Notes under the pieces: generated by a model | Told to the model about the DNA's origin: nothing | Seen by the model: the letters and a program-made list of their open reading frames with translations, nothing else | Databases searched by the model: none | Part shown: positions 45,665 through 55,174 of the stretch, one piece after another | Layout: each line of letters starts with the position of its first letter | How positions within the stretch are numbered: position 1 is the first letter of the stretch | Program-made: the position numbers and the translations under genes | Origin: Sphingobium cyanobacteriorum | GTDB lineage: Bacteria; Pseudomonadota; Alphaproteobacteria; Sphingomonadales; Sphingomonadaceae | Length of the DNA: 64,000 bases | Reading direction: 5' to 3' | Assembly: GCF_030580935.1 (NCBI RefSeq) | Contig: NZ_JAUQOM010000010.1 | Coordinates: 57,446 to 121,445, forward strand

Positions 45665-46566
45665 CTATGGACATGCAAGCCAAGGAACCGGGTATGCTGG
45701 AAGGCAAGGCGGTGGTGATCACCGGGTCAGGTCGAGGGCTGGGGGCGGCCTATGCGCGCCTGGCTGCCCGCGAAGGGGCAAGCGTCGTCGTCAATGGGGT
45801 CGATGGGCAGGTCGCCCAGTCGGTGGTCGATGAAATCATAGCGGATGGCGGCAAGGCGATCGCCTGTCCCGGTGATATCGCCGACTGGGATTTTGCCTGC
45901 GCCCTGATCGATCGATGCGTCGATATATTTGGCGCGGTTGATGCGGTTTGCAACAATGCAGCGACATTCTCCATGGCGACGCCCTTTGATGAGGCGCCGG
46001 AGACATTCCGCCGCACGATCGAGGTGAACCTGCTGGGCACCGCCTATGTCGGCATGGCGGCAGCGCGGGCGATGAAGGCACAGGGCAGGGGCGGGGCCAT
46101 ACTCAACACCGTATCGGGCGCCCAGTCCGGCTTGCTGGACATGGCGGCCTATGGCGCGTCCAAGGGCGGGATTGCGTCGCTGACCTATAATTGGGCGATG
46201 GACATGGCGCCGCACGGCATCCGGGTGAATGCCATTTCACCGCGGGCCGCCACGCGCAGCGCCCAGATCGTCCATCCTGACACGAATCAGGGCATGTCGC
46301 CGGAAGGGGTTGCGCCGCTGGCCGTCTATCTGCTTTCCGAACGCTCGTGCCGGTTCAACGGCCAGATATTCATGGCCGTTGATGGCGAAGTCGCGCTGAT
46401 GAGCCACCCGGCCATCGTCACGCCCAGCGTGTGGATGACCGGCCTTGATGTCGAAGCGGTGGGCGAAGCCGTCGAGGCGGGTTTGGCCGATCATCAGATG
46501 CCGCTCGGTCGTTCGCGCCAGCGGATCGAAATTCTCGGCGAACTCGGCTCCACCATGAACGGCTGA
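45661..46566 (+). CDS. SDR, 17-beta-HSD type 4-like
   Basis: A 301-residue SDR: VVITGSGRGLGAAYARLAAREG near residue 18, the CNNAATFSMA segment, and the catalytic YGASKGGIASL. The N-terminal TGSGRGLG, RG-rich loop and the long C-terminal extension resemble the dehydrogenase domain of multifunctional enzyme type 2/17-beta-HSD4, which oxidises 3-hydroxyacyl-CoAs with bulky groups. It is co-translated with the upstream hydratase, so a hydratase-dehydrogenase pair for one beta-oxidation turn is likely. Confidence 0.88.
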   Translation: MTMDMQAKEPGMLEGKAVVITGSGRGLGAAYARLAAREGASVVVNGVDGQVAQSVVDEIIADGGKAIACPGDIADWDFACALIDRCVDIFGAVDAVCNNAATFSMATPFDEAPETFRRTIEVNLLGTAYVGMAAARAMKAQGRGGAILNTVSGAQSGLLDMAAYGASKGGIASLTYNWAMDMAPHGIRVNAISPRAATRSAQIVHPDTNQGMSPEGVAPLAVYLLSERSCRFNGQIFMAVDGEVALMSHPAIVTPSVWMTGLDVEAVGEAVEAGLADHQMPLGRSRQRIEILGELGSTMNG

Positions 46567-46593
46567 ATCATCGTCCACATCAGGAGACATCAT

Positions 46594-47613
46594 ATGAAGC
46601 TTTATCGCGTGCCCGCCTTCACCGGGCCAGACGCCCTTACCCAATGTGTCGAACCCGATCCGGCGCCGGCTGTCGCAGGGCAGGTGATCGTAAGACTGCG
46701 TGCCACGTCGATCAATTTCCGCGATTTGATGGGGTTGCAGGGGATGTTGCAGTTCGGCACCGGCATGACGCCCAATCATATCCCGATGTGCGACGGCGCA
46801 GGAGAGGTCGTCAGCGTGGGCGAGAATGTCACCCGCGTGAAGCCGGGTGATCGGGTTGCCCTGACCTTTCATCCTGGCTGGATATCCGGTCGCATCCCGG
46901 ATGATTTCAACATGCTGGGTCGAGGCCGCCACCTCAATGACGGCCTTCTGGCGCAATATACCAAGGTTGACCAGAGTGAGGTGGTGGTCGTGCCCGACCA
47001 TCTTTCGTTTGAGGAAGCCGCTACCCTTCCCTGTGCCGGTGTTACCGCCTGGGCGGCGCTTCAGGGGCAAACGCACTTGCGGGCGGGCGAGGATGTCATG
47101 GTCATGGGCACGGGCGGCGTCGCCATCTTCGCGCTGCAACTGGCCAAGGCCGCTGGCGCCCGCGTGATCGCCACGACGACCACAGCCGCCAAACAGCAAC
47201 GATTGCGCGACCTTGGGGCCGATGTCGTGGTGGATAGTTCGGCTTCCGGCTGGCACAAGGCGGTTCTGGCGGCAACCGGCGGTCGCGGGGTCGATGTGGC
47301 TCTGGATGTCGGTGGACCGACAGGTTGGGCCGAGACGATCAAGTCGACCCGCGAATGCGGCCGTGTCAGCCTGGTTGGCGCGCTCGACCGAAGCGGGGGA
47401 GACATGCCCTCGCTGTTCATGATGCGTGGCCTTAGCCTCAATCCCACGCGCGTGGGGAGTCGCGAACATTTCGAGCAGATGAACCGTGCGATCATGCAGG
47501 CGCGCATAGTCCCTGTCATTGATCGTTCTTTCAGCTTCGACCGGGCGGCGGAGGCTTTCCGTTATTTCGAGTCGGCTTCGCGCATCGGCAAGGTCGTGAT
47601 CCAAATCGAATGA
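46594..47613 (+). CDS. NAD(P)-dependent MDR alcohol dehydrogenase/enone reductase
   Basis: A 339-residue medium-chain dehydrogenase. It lacks the structural zinc cysteines; the nucleotide-binding loop is VMGTGGVAIFALQLAKAAGARV and the NFRDLMGLQG region is typical of QOR-like members. The C-terminus has the usual domain-swapped helices RAAEAFRYFESASRIGKVVI. It sits 27 bases after the SDR and 124 before the P450, and could reduce an enone or oxidise an alcohol on the ring nucleus. Confidence 0.88.
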   Translation: MKLYRVPAFTGPDALTQCVEPDPAPAVAGQVIVRLRATSINFRDLMGLQGMLQFGTGMTPNHIPMCDGAGEVVSVGENVTRVKPGDRVALTFHPGWISGRIPDDFNMLGRGRHLNDGLLAQYTKVDQSEVVVVPDHLSFEEAATLPCAGVTAWAALQGQTHLRAGEDVMVMGTGGVAIFALQLAKAAGARVIATTTTAAKQQRLRDLGADVVVDSSASGWHKAVLAATGGRGVDVALDVGGPTGWAETIKSTRECGRVSLVGALDRSGGDMPSLFMMRGLSLNPTRVGSREHFEQMNRAIMQARIVPVIDRSFSFDRAAEAFRYFESASRIGKVVIQIE

Positions 47614-47737
47614 TCATGCTCAATGCCCGGCATGTATCGGAGAGACGATGCTTTCGATCAGGCCATTGCACAGCCGCGATGCACCCCTTTTATCTCCGTT
47701 GACACGCCGGGCACTGAGCGACCGGAAGGGAGAGGCA

Positions 47738-48928
47738 ATGCAGACGGTTGATCCGAACAGTCCCGAAGCGCTGGCTGACCGCCCGGCCTTTCACAACCGC
47801 TTGCGCGATTTTGGCGTGGCGGCTGCGTCAAATGGTGAATATTATTATGCTGCCGGCTTCGACAATGTGAAGCAGGTGCTGGAGGATAGCGCGCATTTTT
47901 CCAAGGAGTGGGGAAGCCAGCTCGCGCCGATGGAACGTGGCATCGCACTGAACCAGGATCCGCCGGATTTCAACGAGTTCAAACGGCTCTACAATGCCTA
48001 TATGTCTCCCGCCGGGGTCAAGCGCTGGGCCGCCGATTGCACACGTATCGCCAACGAGGTGATCGACGGTTTCGAAGCGCTCGGTTCGGGTGATTTGCAG
48101 CATCTGTTCGGCAAGCCGGTCCCCGCCAAGGTGGCGGCGCGGGCCATCGGCTTTCCCGAAGAGCCGGTGGAGATGTATCGGCGCTGGACCGATTCCTTCC
48201 TCGACGCGATGATCCGCGATCCCGAAGCGCAGCAGCGCATCATCGCGGAAATGTATGCCTTTTTCGATGAACAGTTCGAATTGAAGCGCCAGAGGCTGCG
48301 CGATGCGGGCGTGACCCAGCCGGGGCCGGAGCATGTCGGCACCGTGCTGGACGACAGCCTGACTTCCGTGCTGATGACATCGCCCTATCGCGGACGCTAC
48401 CTTACCAACGATGAACTGCGTCGCACTATCCGGGGGTTTTTCGTCGGCGGGGTAGATACGACCGGCGCACTGATGCTGAACACACTCGCCAGCCTGCTGG
48501 AGCAGCCGGACCTGTGGGAAGAGGTCAAGGAGAATCCTGATCTGGTCGATGCGGCGATCGAGGAATCGCTGCGGCTCCAGCCGCCCGCCATGGGCATGTT
48601 TCGTGGCGCGCCATGCCCGGTGCAGATGTCCGGTGAAACTATCCCGGAAGGGGCGCGGGTGCTATTTTCGGTGCTTAGCGCGAACCGTGATCCCAAATAT
48701 TTCAAAGATCCCGACAGTTTCCGGCTCGATCGCAAGGGGGAGCGGCACATCGCCTTTGGCATCGGCGCGCATTTCTGCCCCGGTGCATGGACGGCGCGTA
48801 TGGAGGCGGGCATTGCCTTGCGCATCTTCATCAGGCGCCTGCCGAAGCTGCGCCTGACAGCCCCGGTTCAATATTATGATGCTATCAACTTCTGGATCGT
48901 CCGCCATTTCCCGGCTGCCTGGGACTGA
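47738..48928 (+). CDS. Cytochrome P450
   Basis: A 396-residue soluble bacterial P450. Heme cysteine Cys347 lies in FGIGAHFCPGAWTAR; the I-helix has GFFVGGVDTTGAL, and EESLR is the ExxR of helix K. GGAAGGGAGAGG precedes the ATG, which is preferred over a longer in-frame start. Monooxygenation of a hydrophobic ring or side-chain substrate is expected. No ferredoxin or ferredoxin reductase gene lies nearby. It is followed by a thioesterase after 28 bases. Confidence 0.93.
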   Translation: MQTVDPNSPEALADRPAFHNRLRDFGVAAASNGEYYYAAGFDNVKQVLEDSAHFSKEWGSQLAPMERGIALNQDPPDFNEFKRLYNAYMSPAGVKRWAADCTRIANEVIDGFEALGSGDLQHLFGKPVPAKVAARAIGFPEEPVEMYRRWTDSFLDAMIRDPEAQQRIIAEMYAFFDEQFELKRQRLRDAGVTQPGPEHVGTVLDDSLTSVLMTSPYRGRYLTNDELRRTIRGFFVGGVDTTGALMLNTLASLLEQPDLWEEVKENPDLVDAAIEESLRLQPPAMGMFRGAPCPVQMSGETIPEGARVLFSVLSANRDPKYFKDPDSFRLDRKGERHIAFGIGAHFCPGAWTARMEAGIALRIFIRRLPKLRLTAPVQYYDAINFWIVRHFPAAWD

Positions 48929-48956
48929 AGCGAATGATCATTGATCTGGAGCTTGC

Positions 48957-49400
48957 ATGAGCGACCGCAAGACTGAAACGCGCGACGATTATCGCTACAG
49001 CCTGTCTATCCCGGTGCGATGGATGGATTGCGATGCTTACGGCCATGTGAACAACGTCATCTATTATGCGATGATGGATCAGGTTGTGACGGTTTATATC
49101 TTGGAAACCGGAGTGATCGCGATGGGCACGTCGCCTTCTATTGGGCTGTGCGTATCGAGTGCCTGCGATTTCCATCAGTCGATCGCGTTTCCAGAGATTG
49201 TGGATGCCCGGCTGCGGATCGGAAGGCTGGGGAACAAGAGTGTTCGTTACGAAATCGGCCTGTTCCGCCCCGGCGAGGAACATCCTGCCGGAACCGGGCA
49301 CTTTGTTCATGTCTATGTCGACCGGCAGACCCGCAGGCCGGTATCGCTTACATCGGATCAGCGTCAGGCCCTGACGCCATTGCTCATGGAAGAGGTATGA
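48957..49400 (+). CDS. Acyl-CoA thioesterase (4HBT hotdog fold)
   Basis: A 147-residue hotdog protein. VRWMDCDAYGHVNNVIYYAM contains the D-x-x-G-H-V-N-N motif of 4-hydroxybenzoyl-CoA thioesterase-type enzymes, with the acidic catalytic residue. It hydrolyses an acyl-CoA and could remove dead-end thioesters during degradation. The next SDR ATG overlaps its stop. Confidence 0.9.
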   Translation: MSDRKTETRDDYRYSLSIPVRWMDCDAYGHVNNVIYYAMMDQVVTVYILETGVIAMGTSPSIGLCVSSACDFHQSIAFPEIVDARLRIGRLGNKSVRYEIGLFRPGEEHPAGTGHFVHVYVDRQTRRPVSLTSDQRQALTPLLMEEV

Positions 49401-50176
49401 CGCACATGGCAGATGTCGCATCGATTTTTGGCCTGCATGGCAAGGTGGCACTGGTTACTGGTGCAGCGACTGGTATCGGCCGGGAAATTGCCAGGCTGTT
49501 TCATGATGCTGGCGCGACAGTGATCGGCGCGGATCTGAATGAAGCGGCCCTCGCCAGCTTGTCGGAAGAACGACCCGGCGTACATCTTGTTGCATTTGAT
49601 CAGAGTGATCCGGCGTCCATCGCTGCCCTTTTCGAGCAGGTTGACGCCATCGGGCCGATCGACGTGCTGGTAAACTGTGCGGCGATCTATCCATTCCGCA
49701 AATTTGAGGAGGTGGACACGGCCTTGCTCGACAAGATGTTGGCGATCAACCTGCGTGGCCCGTTCCAATGCATCCAGCATGCCGTCAGGCGCATGAAGGT
49801 GGATGGCCGGGGTGGTTCGATCGTCAACATCTCGTCGGTCAATTCCATGCGCGCCTGCATCTATGACAATGTTCATTATGGTGTGGGCAAGGCGGGTGTG
49901 AACAACCTGACGCTATCGATCGCGCTGGAATATGGCGAACATAATATCCGGGTGAACAGCGTCCTGCCCGGTGGGGTTGCGACCGACCATGCTGCGGCAG
50001 AAGCGGACGGCTATCCGCTACGCGGGCCTTTCACGCAGCCCGGTCGCATTCCGCTCGGCGGCACATCGTGCGAGCCGTGCGATATTGCTCGCGCTTGCCT
50101 GTTCCTGGCGAGCGATGCGTCGCGTTATGTAACGGGGCAGTTGCTGGCAGTCGACGGAGGCTTCCTGGTCAGTTGA
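49397..50176 (+). CDS. SDR-family oxidoreductase
   Basis: A 259-residue SDR: VALVTGAATGIGREIARLF at residues 16-34, the VNCAAIY motif in the middle, and YGVGKAGVNNL with the catalytic tyrosine and lysine, then VLPGGVATDHA. The C-terminus QLLAVDGGFLVS is normal. A second ATG three codons later has similar ribosome-binding support; the overlapping ATGA start is used. It lies between the thioesterase and the Rieske oxygenase, so it is part of the same run. Confidence 0.9.
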   Translation: MTHMADVASIFGLHGKVALVTGAATGIGREIARLFHDAGATVIGADLNEAALASLSEERPGVHLVAFDQSDPASIAALFEQVDAIGPIDVLVNCAAIYPFRKFEEVDTALLDKMLAINLRGPFQCIQHAVRRMKVDGRGGSIVNISSVNSMRACIYDNVHYGVGKAGVNNLTLSIALEYGEHNIRVNSVLPGGVATDHAAAEADGYPLRGPFTQPGRIPLGGTSCEPCDIARACLFLASDASRYVTGQLLAVDGGFLVS

Positions 50177-50241
50177 GGTTGTAGGTGCAGGCTCCACGGC
50201 ATGGGGCATTTATGCACAGAATGGAGATGGAGATTTCGGTT

Positions 50242-51582
50242 ATGGCGACAGTTTCGGAAAAGCCGCGGGTCCGCGACATCATCCGGGTTTCTCGCGACAA
50301 TTATTTGTCACGCGAATTCGTGCAGCAGGAAAAAGACAATCTGTGGCCCAAGGTGTGGCAGGTTGCCTGCCGCGAAGAGCAGATCCCCAATCCTGGAGAT
50401 TATATCGTATTTGATGTCGCGGATGACAGCATCATCGTCGTGCGTGACCGTAATGGTGACAGTTTCAGCGCCTTTTTCAATGTATGCCCACATCGCGGTC
50501 GCCAGATCATGGAAGGTTGCGGCCATGCGGTGAACTTCCGCTGCCAGTACCATAACTGGACCTTTGACCTGGATGGCAAGAATGTCGTGGTTCAGGACAA
50601 GGAGGACTGGAACGGCACGCTCGATAATGAGGATATCGATCTGCATCGCGTCAAGACAGGACGCTGGGGCGGGTTTGTCTGGATCAACATGGACCCGGAT
50701 TCGGAATCTCTCGAAGAATATCTGAACCCGATCCCCGAATATCTTGATCCGTTCGAATATGAGAATATGCGGTTCCGTTGGGCACTGGAACTCCACATCC
50801 CCTGCAACTGGAAGGTTGCGATGGAAGCCTTCATGGAAGGCTATCATGTCGCGGCTACCCATACGCAGTTGTTGCCGACCCAGGGGGAGGATTATACGAC
50901 CAGCTTCTCGCACGGCAAGCATGCGCATTTCGGCTATTGGGGCGCGACCGCCATGCTGGGTACGCCTTCGCCGCGCCTGAAGCGCGAAACGCCGGCTGAC
51001 GTACGGCCTGGCGTGATCGAATTCTTCCGCATGATGGAGGAGGACTTTGCGGCGATCTTCACCGATCGCGACTATGAAGCCGCCAAACGCATCATGACTG
51101 AATTGCCGCCAGACGTGGATCCGCTGACCGCGTTCGGCATGGCGGTCGAACTGGGGCGCAGGGCGGCGGAAGAGGAAGGCTGTGGCTATCCGCCGAACCT
51201 GACGCCGGAAGCGATGTACAAGGCGGGCACCGACTGGCATATCTTCCCCAACTGCGTCACGTTGCCCTATTTCGATGGCGCTGTGTGGTATCGCGCCCGT
51301 CCCGATGGGGATGATCCCAACAAATGCATCTTCAACATATGGTCGCTAAAACGCTATGGTCCCGGCAAGGAGCCCAAGGCGCAAACCGAGGTCCATACTG
51401 ATATCACGGGCAAGAGCTTTGGCCTGATCGTGGATCAGGACCTGGCCAATATGTTCATGGTCCAGAAGGGCATGAAGAACCGTGTATTCTCCTATGCGCG
51501 TCCTAACCCGGTGCAGGAGGAGGAAATCACCAACTTCCACCGCACGCTCGAACAATATGTGCTGGGTCAAAGCCGTTCCTGA
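50242..51582 (+). CDS. Rieske non-heme iron oxygenase, alpha subunit
   Basis: A 446-residue oxygenase. The Rieske [2Fe-2S] ligands are Cys82-x-His84 in VCPHRGR and Cys101-x2-His104 in CQYHNW. The mononuclear iron ligands are His202 and His207 in EAFMEGYHVAATH. The residue in the bridging position is Glu199, where dioxygenases usually have Asp; a glutamate there is known from CntA-type monooxygenases. GGAG is 9 bases before the ATG. No beta subunit, ferredoxin or reductase gene follows; the gene ends in a strong terminator. Substrate unknown. Confidence 0.92.
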   Translation: MATVSEKPRVRDIIRVSRDNYLSREFVQQEKDNLWPKVWQVACREEQIPNPGDYIVFDVADDSIIVVRDRNGDSFSAFFNVCPHRGRQIMEGCGHAVNFRCQYHNWTFDLDGKNVVVQDKEDWNGTLDNEDIDLHRVKTGRWGGFVWINMDPDSESLEEYLNPIPEYLDPFEYENMRFRWALELHIPCNWKVAMEAFMEGYHVAATHTQLLPTQGEDYTTSFSHGKHAHFGYWGATAMLGTPSPRLKRETPADVRPGVIEFFRMMEEDFAAIFTDRDYEAAKRIMTELPPDVDPLTAFGMAVELGRRAAEEEGCGYPPNLTPEAMYKAGTDWHIFPNCVTLPYFDGAVWYRARPDGDDPNKCIFNIWSLKRYGPGKEPKAQTEVHTDITGKSFGLIVDQDLANMFMVQKGMKNRVFSYARPNPVQEEEITNFHRTLEQYVLGQSRS

Positions 51583-51602
51583 ACCCAATTGCCGATGATA
51601 TG

Positions 51603-51641
51603 AAAAAGGGACCGATCCGGCATTCGGATCGGCCCCTTTTT
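51603..51641. terminator. Strong bidirectional intrinsic terminator
   Basis: A long hairpin between the convergent Rieske oxygenase and acyl-CoA dehydrogenase genes. AAAAAGGG pairs with CCCTTTTT and CCGATCCG with CGGATCGG, around one A/C mismatch and a GCATT loop. The T tract on either strand makes it a terminator in both directions. Confidence 0.93.
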
Positions 51642-51688
51642 ATCCGGTAACGCGGAAATCTCCGCGTGAAAGCAGTGCTTTTGCAGTT

Positions 51689-52891
51689 TTATCCCTTGGG
51701 CAGTCCCAGGAAACGCTCGGATACGAGATTGCGCATAACCTCGTTCGATCCCCCTGCGATCGTCCAGCCATAACTCCACAGAAAATCGCTGAATGCGTCA
51801 CCGCTATTGTGCCCGGCACATCGTTGCGGCTCAGTAAACCGTTGCCCTTCAAGGCCTTGGGCGCGGGTTGTGAACTGGACATAATCCTGAAGCAGCGGCC
51901 CCCAATAGAGTTTGACATAGGTGGCGGTCACGTTGCCGCCATGCGGGTCCTCACGCAGTTCGGCGAGCAGTTGCGCCACCAGCGCCTGAATGGCGCGAAT
52001 GCGAGGATAGAAGGTGACAAATTGATGCCGGGCGACCGGGTCGCGCAGCCAGGTGTCACGGCCATCGTCGGCGTCCTTGCGATAGGCTTGGGCCAGGCGT
52101 TCCACACATTCGAAGATCAGCAGCCCGCGTTCGGTGGTCAGCGTGGTCTGGGCAATCTGCCAGCCCTGTCCTTCTTCTCCGATCAGGTTTTCGGCCGGAA
52201 TCTCGACATCATCGAAGAAGATTTCATTGAATTCCGATTCAGCGGTCGGCTGTGCGATCGGGCGCACCGTGACGCCGGGACTGCGCAGGTCGCAGATGAA
52301 GTATGAGATTCCTTCCTGCTTGCGCTTGGCCGTCGGGTCGGTACGCGCAAGCAAAAGACAGAATTCCGCATGTTGCCCGGACGATGACCAGATTTTCTGC
52401 CCGTTCACCACATATGTGTCGCCGCGCCGCTCCGCGCGGGTCTTGAGGCTGGCGAGGTCGGACCCGGCACCGGGTTCCGAAAACCCCTGACACCATACCA
52501 CGCCACCGTTACGGACCCCTTCGAGATAGCGGTCCCGCTGCTCAGGCGTGCCGTAAGCGAACATGGTCGCAGGCATGTGATACAGCGATACCGTATAAAG
52601 CAGCGCCATCGGTGCGCCGGCGCGGGCCAGTTCGGAATAGAATATGATCTGGGCATCCAGCGACAGATCCGCGCCACCCCAGGCCGACGGCCAGTGCGCG
52701 GTGGCGAGGCCCGCATCGGCCAGAGCCTTGTACCATTCCCGTTGCACGTCCAGATAGGCAGGCTCGCCACCCTTGCGGATACGGTCGCGCCAGTTCGCCG
52801 GGATGGCGCCGGGCAACCAGTGCCGCAGTGCGTCGCGGAAAGCGTCCAGGTCATCTGCGACCGAAACAGGTGTGTTGATCAGGCTGGTCAT
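51689..52891 (-). CDS. Acyl-CoA dehydrogenase, larger subunit of heteromeric pair 2
   Basis: A 400-residue ACAD. GFSEPGAGSDLASLKT and NGQKIWSSSGQHAEF are the flavin and substrate strands, almost identical in logic to pair 1. The MCAD base position reads TIAGGSNEVMRN, with no glutamate; the candidate base is in LTTERGLLIFECVE. The ATG overlaps the stop of the smaller subunit (ATGA) and GGAG lies 9 bases upstream; a GTG further 5' is rejected. Likely an alpha2-beta2 partner of the next gene. Confidence 0.9.
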   Translation of the reverse strand: MTSLINTPVSVADDLDAFRDALRHWLPGAIPANWRDRIRKGGEPAYLDVQREWYKALADAGLATAHWPSAWGGADLSLDAQIIFYSELARAGAPMALLYTVSLYHMPATMFAYGTPEQRDRYLEGVRNGGVVWCQGFSEPGAGSDLASLKTRAERRGDTYVVNGQKIWSSSGQHAEFCLLLARTDPTAKRKQEGISYFICDLRSPGVTVRPIAQPTAESEFNEIFFDDVEIPAENLIGEEGQGWQIAQTTLTTERGLLIFECVERLAQAYRKDADDGRDTWLRDPVARHQFVTFYPRIRAIQALVAQLLAELREDPHGGNVTATYVKLYWGPLLQDYVQFTTRAQGLEGQRFTEPQRCAGHNSGDAFSDFLWSYGWTIAGGSNEVMRNLVSERFLGLPKG

Positions 52892-53988
52892 CAGACGGCT
52901 CCGCACAAGGCAGGCGCGGCAGCCCTATTCAGGTGGAAGGTGCGGCTGCCGAACAATTGTTCGTTGAGGAATGCCCGTTTGACGAAAACATGGCAGGGAT
53001 ATTCGGCCGTGAAGCCGATACCGCCGTGCAACTGGATCGCATCACGACCCAGATCGATATAATCGGCTGCGGCCTGGGCCTTGGCCGCCGATGCCTCCGT
53101 CGCGTGATGCGCCAAACCGGCCGTCACGGCCGCAACCGCGCTGCGCGTGAGCCAGCGGGCCCCTTCCAGTCGGGTTCGATGGTCGGCGACCCGATGTTTC
53201 AACGCCTGGAAAGAACCGATCGGCCGACCGAATTGCTGGCGCGTTTTGAGATATTCTATGGTGAGGTCGAGGAGAGCGTCCTGCCCGCCGACACTGTCGG
53301 CGGCAAGGGCGATGGCGGCATGATCGACCAGTGCCTCTTCGGCTTCAGATGTCGTGAGCCAGGCCCGGTCAGCGGAAAGTTTCAACCCATCGAGCGTGAT
53401 GTTCGACAGGCTACGGCCCCGATCCCAAAGGGTTTCGCGGTGTATTGTCAGGTCATCTGCGGCAACGTCCAGCATGATCCGGTAAGCGCGACCTTCGGCA
53501 TCCGCAGCAGTCAAAAGCAGCAACTGGGCATCCGCTCCGTCCAGCAGATCACGCACAGTGCCGGTCAGCACGATGTCACCGCCCGTCCGCGACAGGGAAA
53601 GGCCAGGCGACGTGATGCCGATGGGGGCATCCATCGCCACGATCGCGCCTTCGGCGATGCGGGGCAGCCAGCTATCGCGTTGCGCCGGACTGGCCGATGC
53701 AACGATGCTCTGCACGGCGAGCAGGCAGGAAAGCAGAGGCAGCGGGGCCGCCGCACGCCCGGCTTCTTCATACAACAAAGCCAGCGCATCCGTGCCGAGT
53801 CCAAGACCACCATTTTCTTCCGGAATGCTGATCATGGTCCAGCCAAGCGCGATGGCCTTGCTCCACAGATCCCGGTCGATCCCGTTGCCGTGCTGTGCAT
53901 GGCGGACCACCCGTTCACGGGGGCACTCCGTGGTCAGCATGTCGCGGATGCTGTCCTGTAGAGCGCCAAGATCCATTGCATCGTCCAA
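52891..53988 (-). CDS. Acyl-CoA dehydrogenase, smaller subunit of heteromeric pair 2
   Basis: A 365-residue ACAD-fold protein, first gene of a minus-strand pair. TRQQFGRPIGSFQALKHRVADH and QLHGGIGFTAEYPCHVFVKR are the conserved C-terminal blocks. The middle domain lacks the standard TEP/GSD signature (MDAPIGITSPGLS), as in the smaller partner of heteromeric steroid-type ACADs. The TTG start is supported by GGGAGG five bases upstream; the ATG four codons later would lie too far. It diverges from the alpha/beta hydrolase gene. Confidence 0.88.
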   Translation of the reverse strand: MDDAMDLGALQDSIRDMLTTECPRERVVRHAQHGNGIDRDLWSKAIALGWTMISIPEENGGLGLGTDALALLYEEAGRAAAPLPLLSCLLAVQSIVASASPAQRDSWLPRIAEGAIVAMDAPIGITSPGLSLSRTGGDIVLTGTVRDLLDGADAQLLLLTAADAEGRAYRIMLDVAADDLTIHRETLWDRGRSLSNITLDGLKLSADRAWLTTSEAEEALVDHAAIALAADSVGGQDALLDLTIEYLKTRQQFGRPIGSFQALKHRVADHRTRLEGARWLTRSAVAAVTAGLAHHATEASAAKAQAAADYIDLGRDAIQLHGGIGFTAEYPCHVFVKRAFLNEQLFGSRTFHLNRAAAPALCGAV

Positions 53989-54180
53989 TTGCGCCTCCCA
54001 AAACCTTGTCGTTGACAGCGATGTGGCCGGGAACCGGAACGCGACAAGCGGCCCGGCGCAGCTATCGCAAGGACGATGAATGGGGCTTCGCTACGCTTGC
54101 CTCTGGCGCGGACGGAGCACAGGCGAGACATTAGGCGGACGGCAATCGGTCGGCGGAACAAGGATTGAGAGGAAAGTCGA

Positions 54181-55149
54181 ATGGGCGAGGCGCGCGACCG
54201 TACGCTGGCGCGGCTGGATCCGGAACTTGTTTCGCTACTGGATATGCTGCCAGAGCTGGTGTTCACCAAAGAGACGCTTCCGCAACTCCGCATCGATATC
54301 CTCACTATTCTGGCGTCACGTGAAGATAGTCAGGCGCAGCCGCGACACGCATTGGCACCGGGGCGGGATGGTGCGCCCGACGTGCCGTTACTGATCTACA
54401 ATGGCGAAGGTGCGCAAGACCGGCCCGCTATCCTGTACATCCATGGCGGCGGCATGGTCATTGGCTCGGCGCACATGGCATCCGCCCGGCTTGCCGGATG
54501 GGCTGAGCGGCTTGGCGCAGTGGGCGTGTCGGTGGAATATCGTCTGGCACCGGAGACTCCGTTTCCCGGTCCACAGGAAGATTGCTACGCCGCGCTCCAG
54601 TGGATGGTTGTGCACGCCGATGCGATCGGAATTAATCCTGCAAGGATTGTGGTGATTGGCGAAAGCGCGGGTGGCTGCCTGGCAGCGTCGCTCGCGCTGA
54701 TGGTGCGTGACCGTGGCGATCTGCCCCTTGCGGGGCAAGCGCTGATCTATCCGATGCTGGACCATCGGACCGGAACTGACGCCGGATTGTGGCGCAATGC
54801 GTTTGCAGGCCATCTGGGGTGGAAGGTGGAGGACAATCGTTTTGGCTGGGACTGTCTGCGCGGCGACTATATGGTCGACGATTCGCGCAAGGGCTGGTTT
54901 TCACCCGCGTTGGCAGAAGATCTTTCGGGGCTGCCGCCCTGTTTCATCAGTGCGGCGGCGCTGGACCTGCTGGTGGACGAGGACATGGATTATGCCCGGC
55001 GTCTGAACGCGGCGGGCGTAGCGGTGGAGGCTCATCTCTACCCCGGTGCAATCCATGGGTTCGACATGTTCCCAACAGCGCAGGTAAGTCGTCAGGCAAA
55101 CGCCGATATTGAGGCATGGTTGGCTGCGCACATCCATTCCACCATCTGA
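54181..55149 (+). CDS. Alpha/beta hydrolase, HSL-type esterase
   Basis: A 322-residue esterase of the hormone-sensitive-lipase family. The oxyanion motif HGGG is at residues 88-91, and the nucleophile Ser162 is in IGESAGG. An aspartate in DLLVDEDMDYA and a histidine in YPGAIHGFDMF complete the triad. GAGAGGAAAG precedes the ATG. It likely cleaves an ester or lactone intermediate, or a conjugated substrate, and leads the last plus-strand run. Confidence 0.92.
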   Translation: MGEARDRTLARLDPELVSLLDMLPELVFTKETLPQLRIDILTILASREDSQAQPRHALAPGRDGAPDVPLLIYNGEGAQDRPAILYIHGGGMVIGSAHMASARLAGWAERLGAVGVSVEYRLAPETPFPGPQEDCYAALQWMVVHADAIGINPARIVVIGESAGGCLAASLALMVRDRGDLPLAGQALIYPMLDHRTGTDAGLWRNAFAGHLGWKVEDNRFGWDCLRGDYMVDDSRKGWFSPALAEDLSGLPPCFISAAALDLLVDEDMDYARRLNAAGVAVEAHLYPGAIHGFDMFPTAQVSRQANADIEAWLAAHIHSTI

Positions 55150-55174
55150 CAACTTTGAATATTGTGAGAAGATC

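Noticed and set aside
50242..51582. Rieske oxygenase as KshA (3-ketosteroid 9-alpha-hydroxylase)
   Set aside because: The Rieske and iron-site motifs (CPHRGR, CQYHNW, EAFMEGYH) and the 446-residue length fit other Rieske oxygenases better; no KshB-like reductase is nearby.
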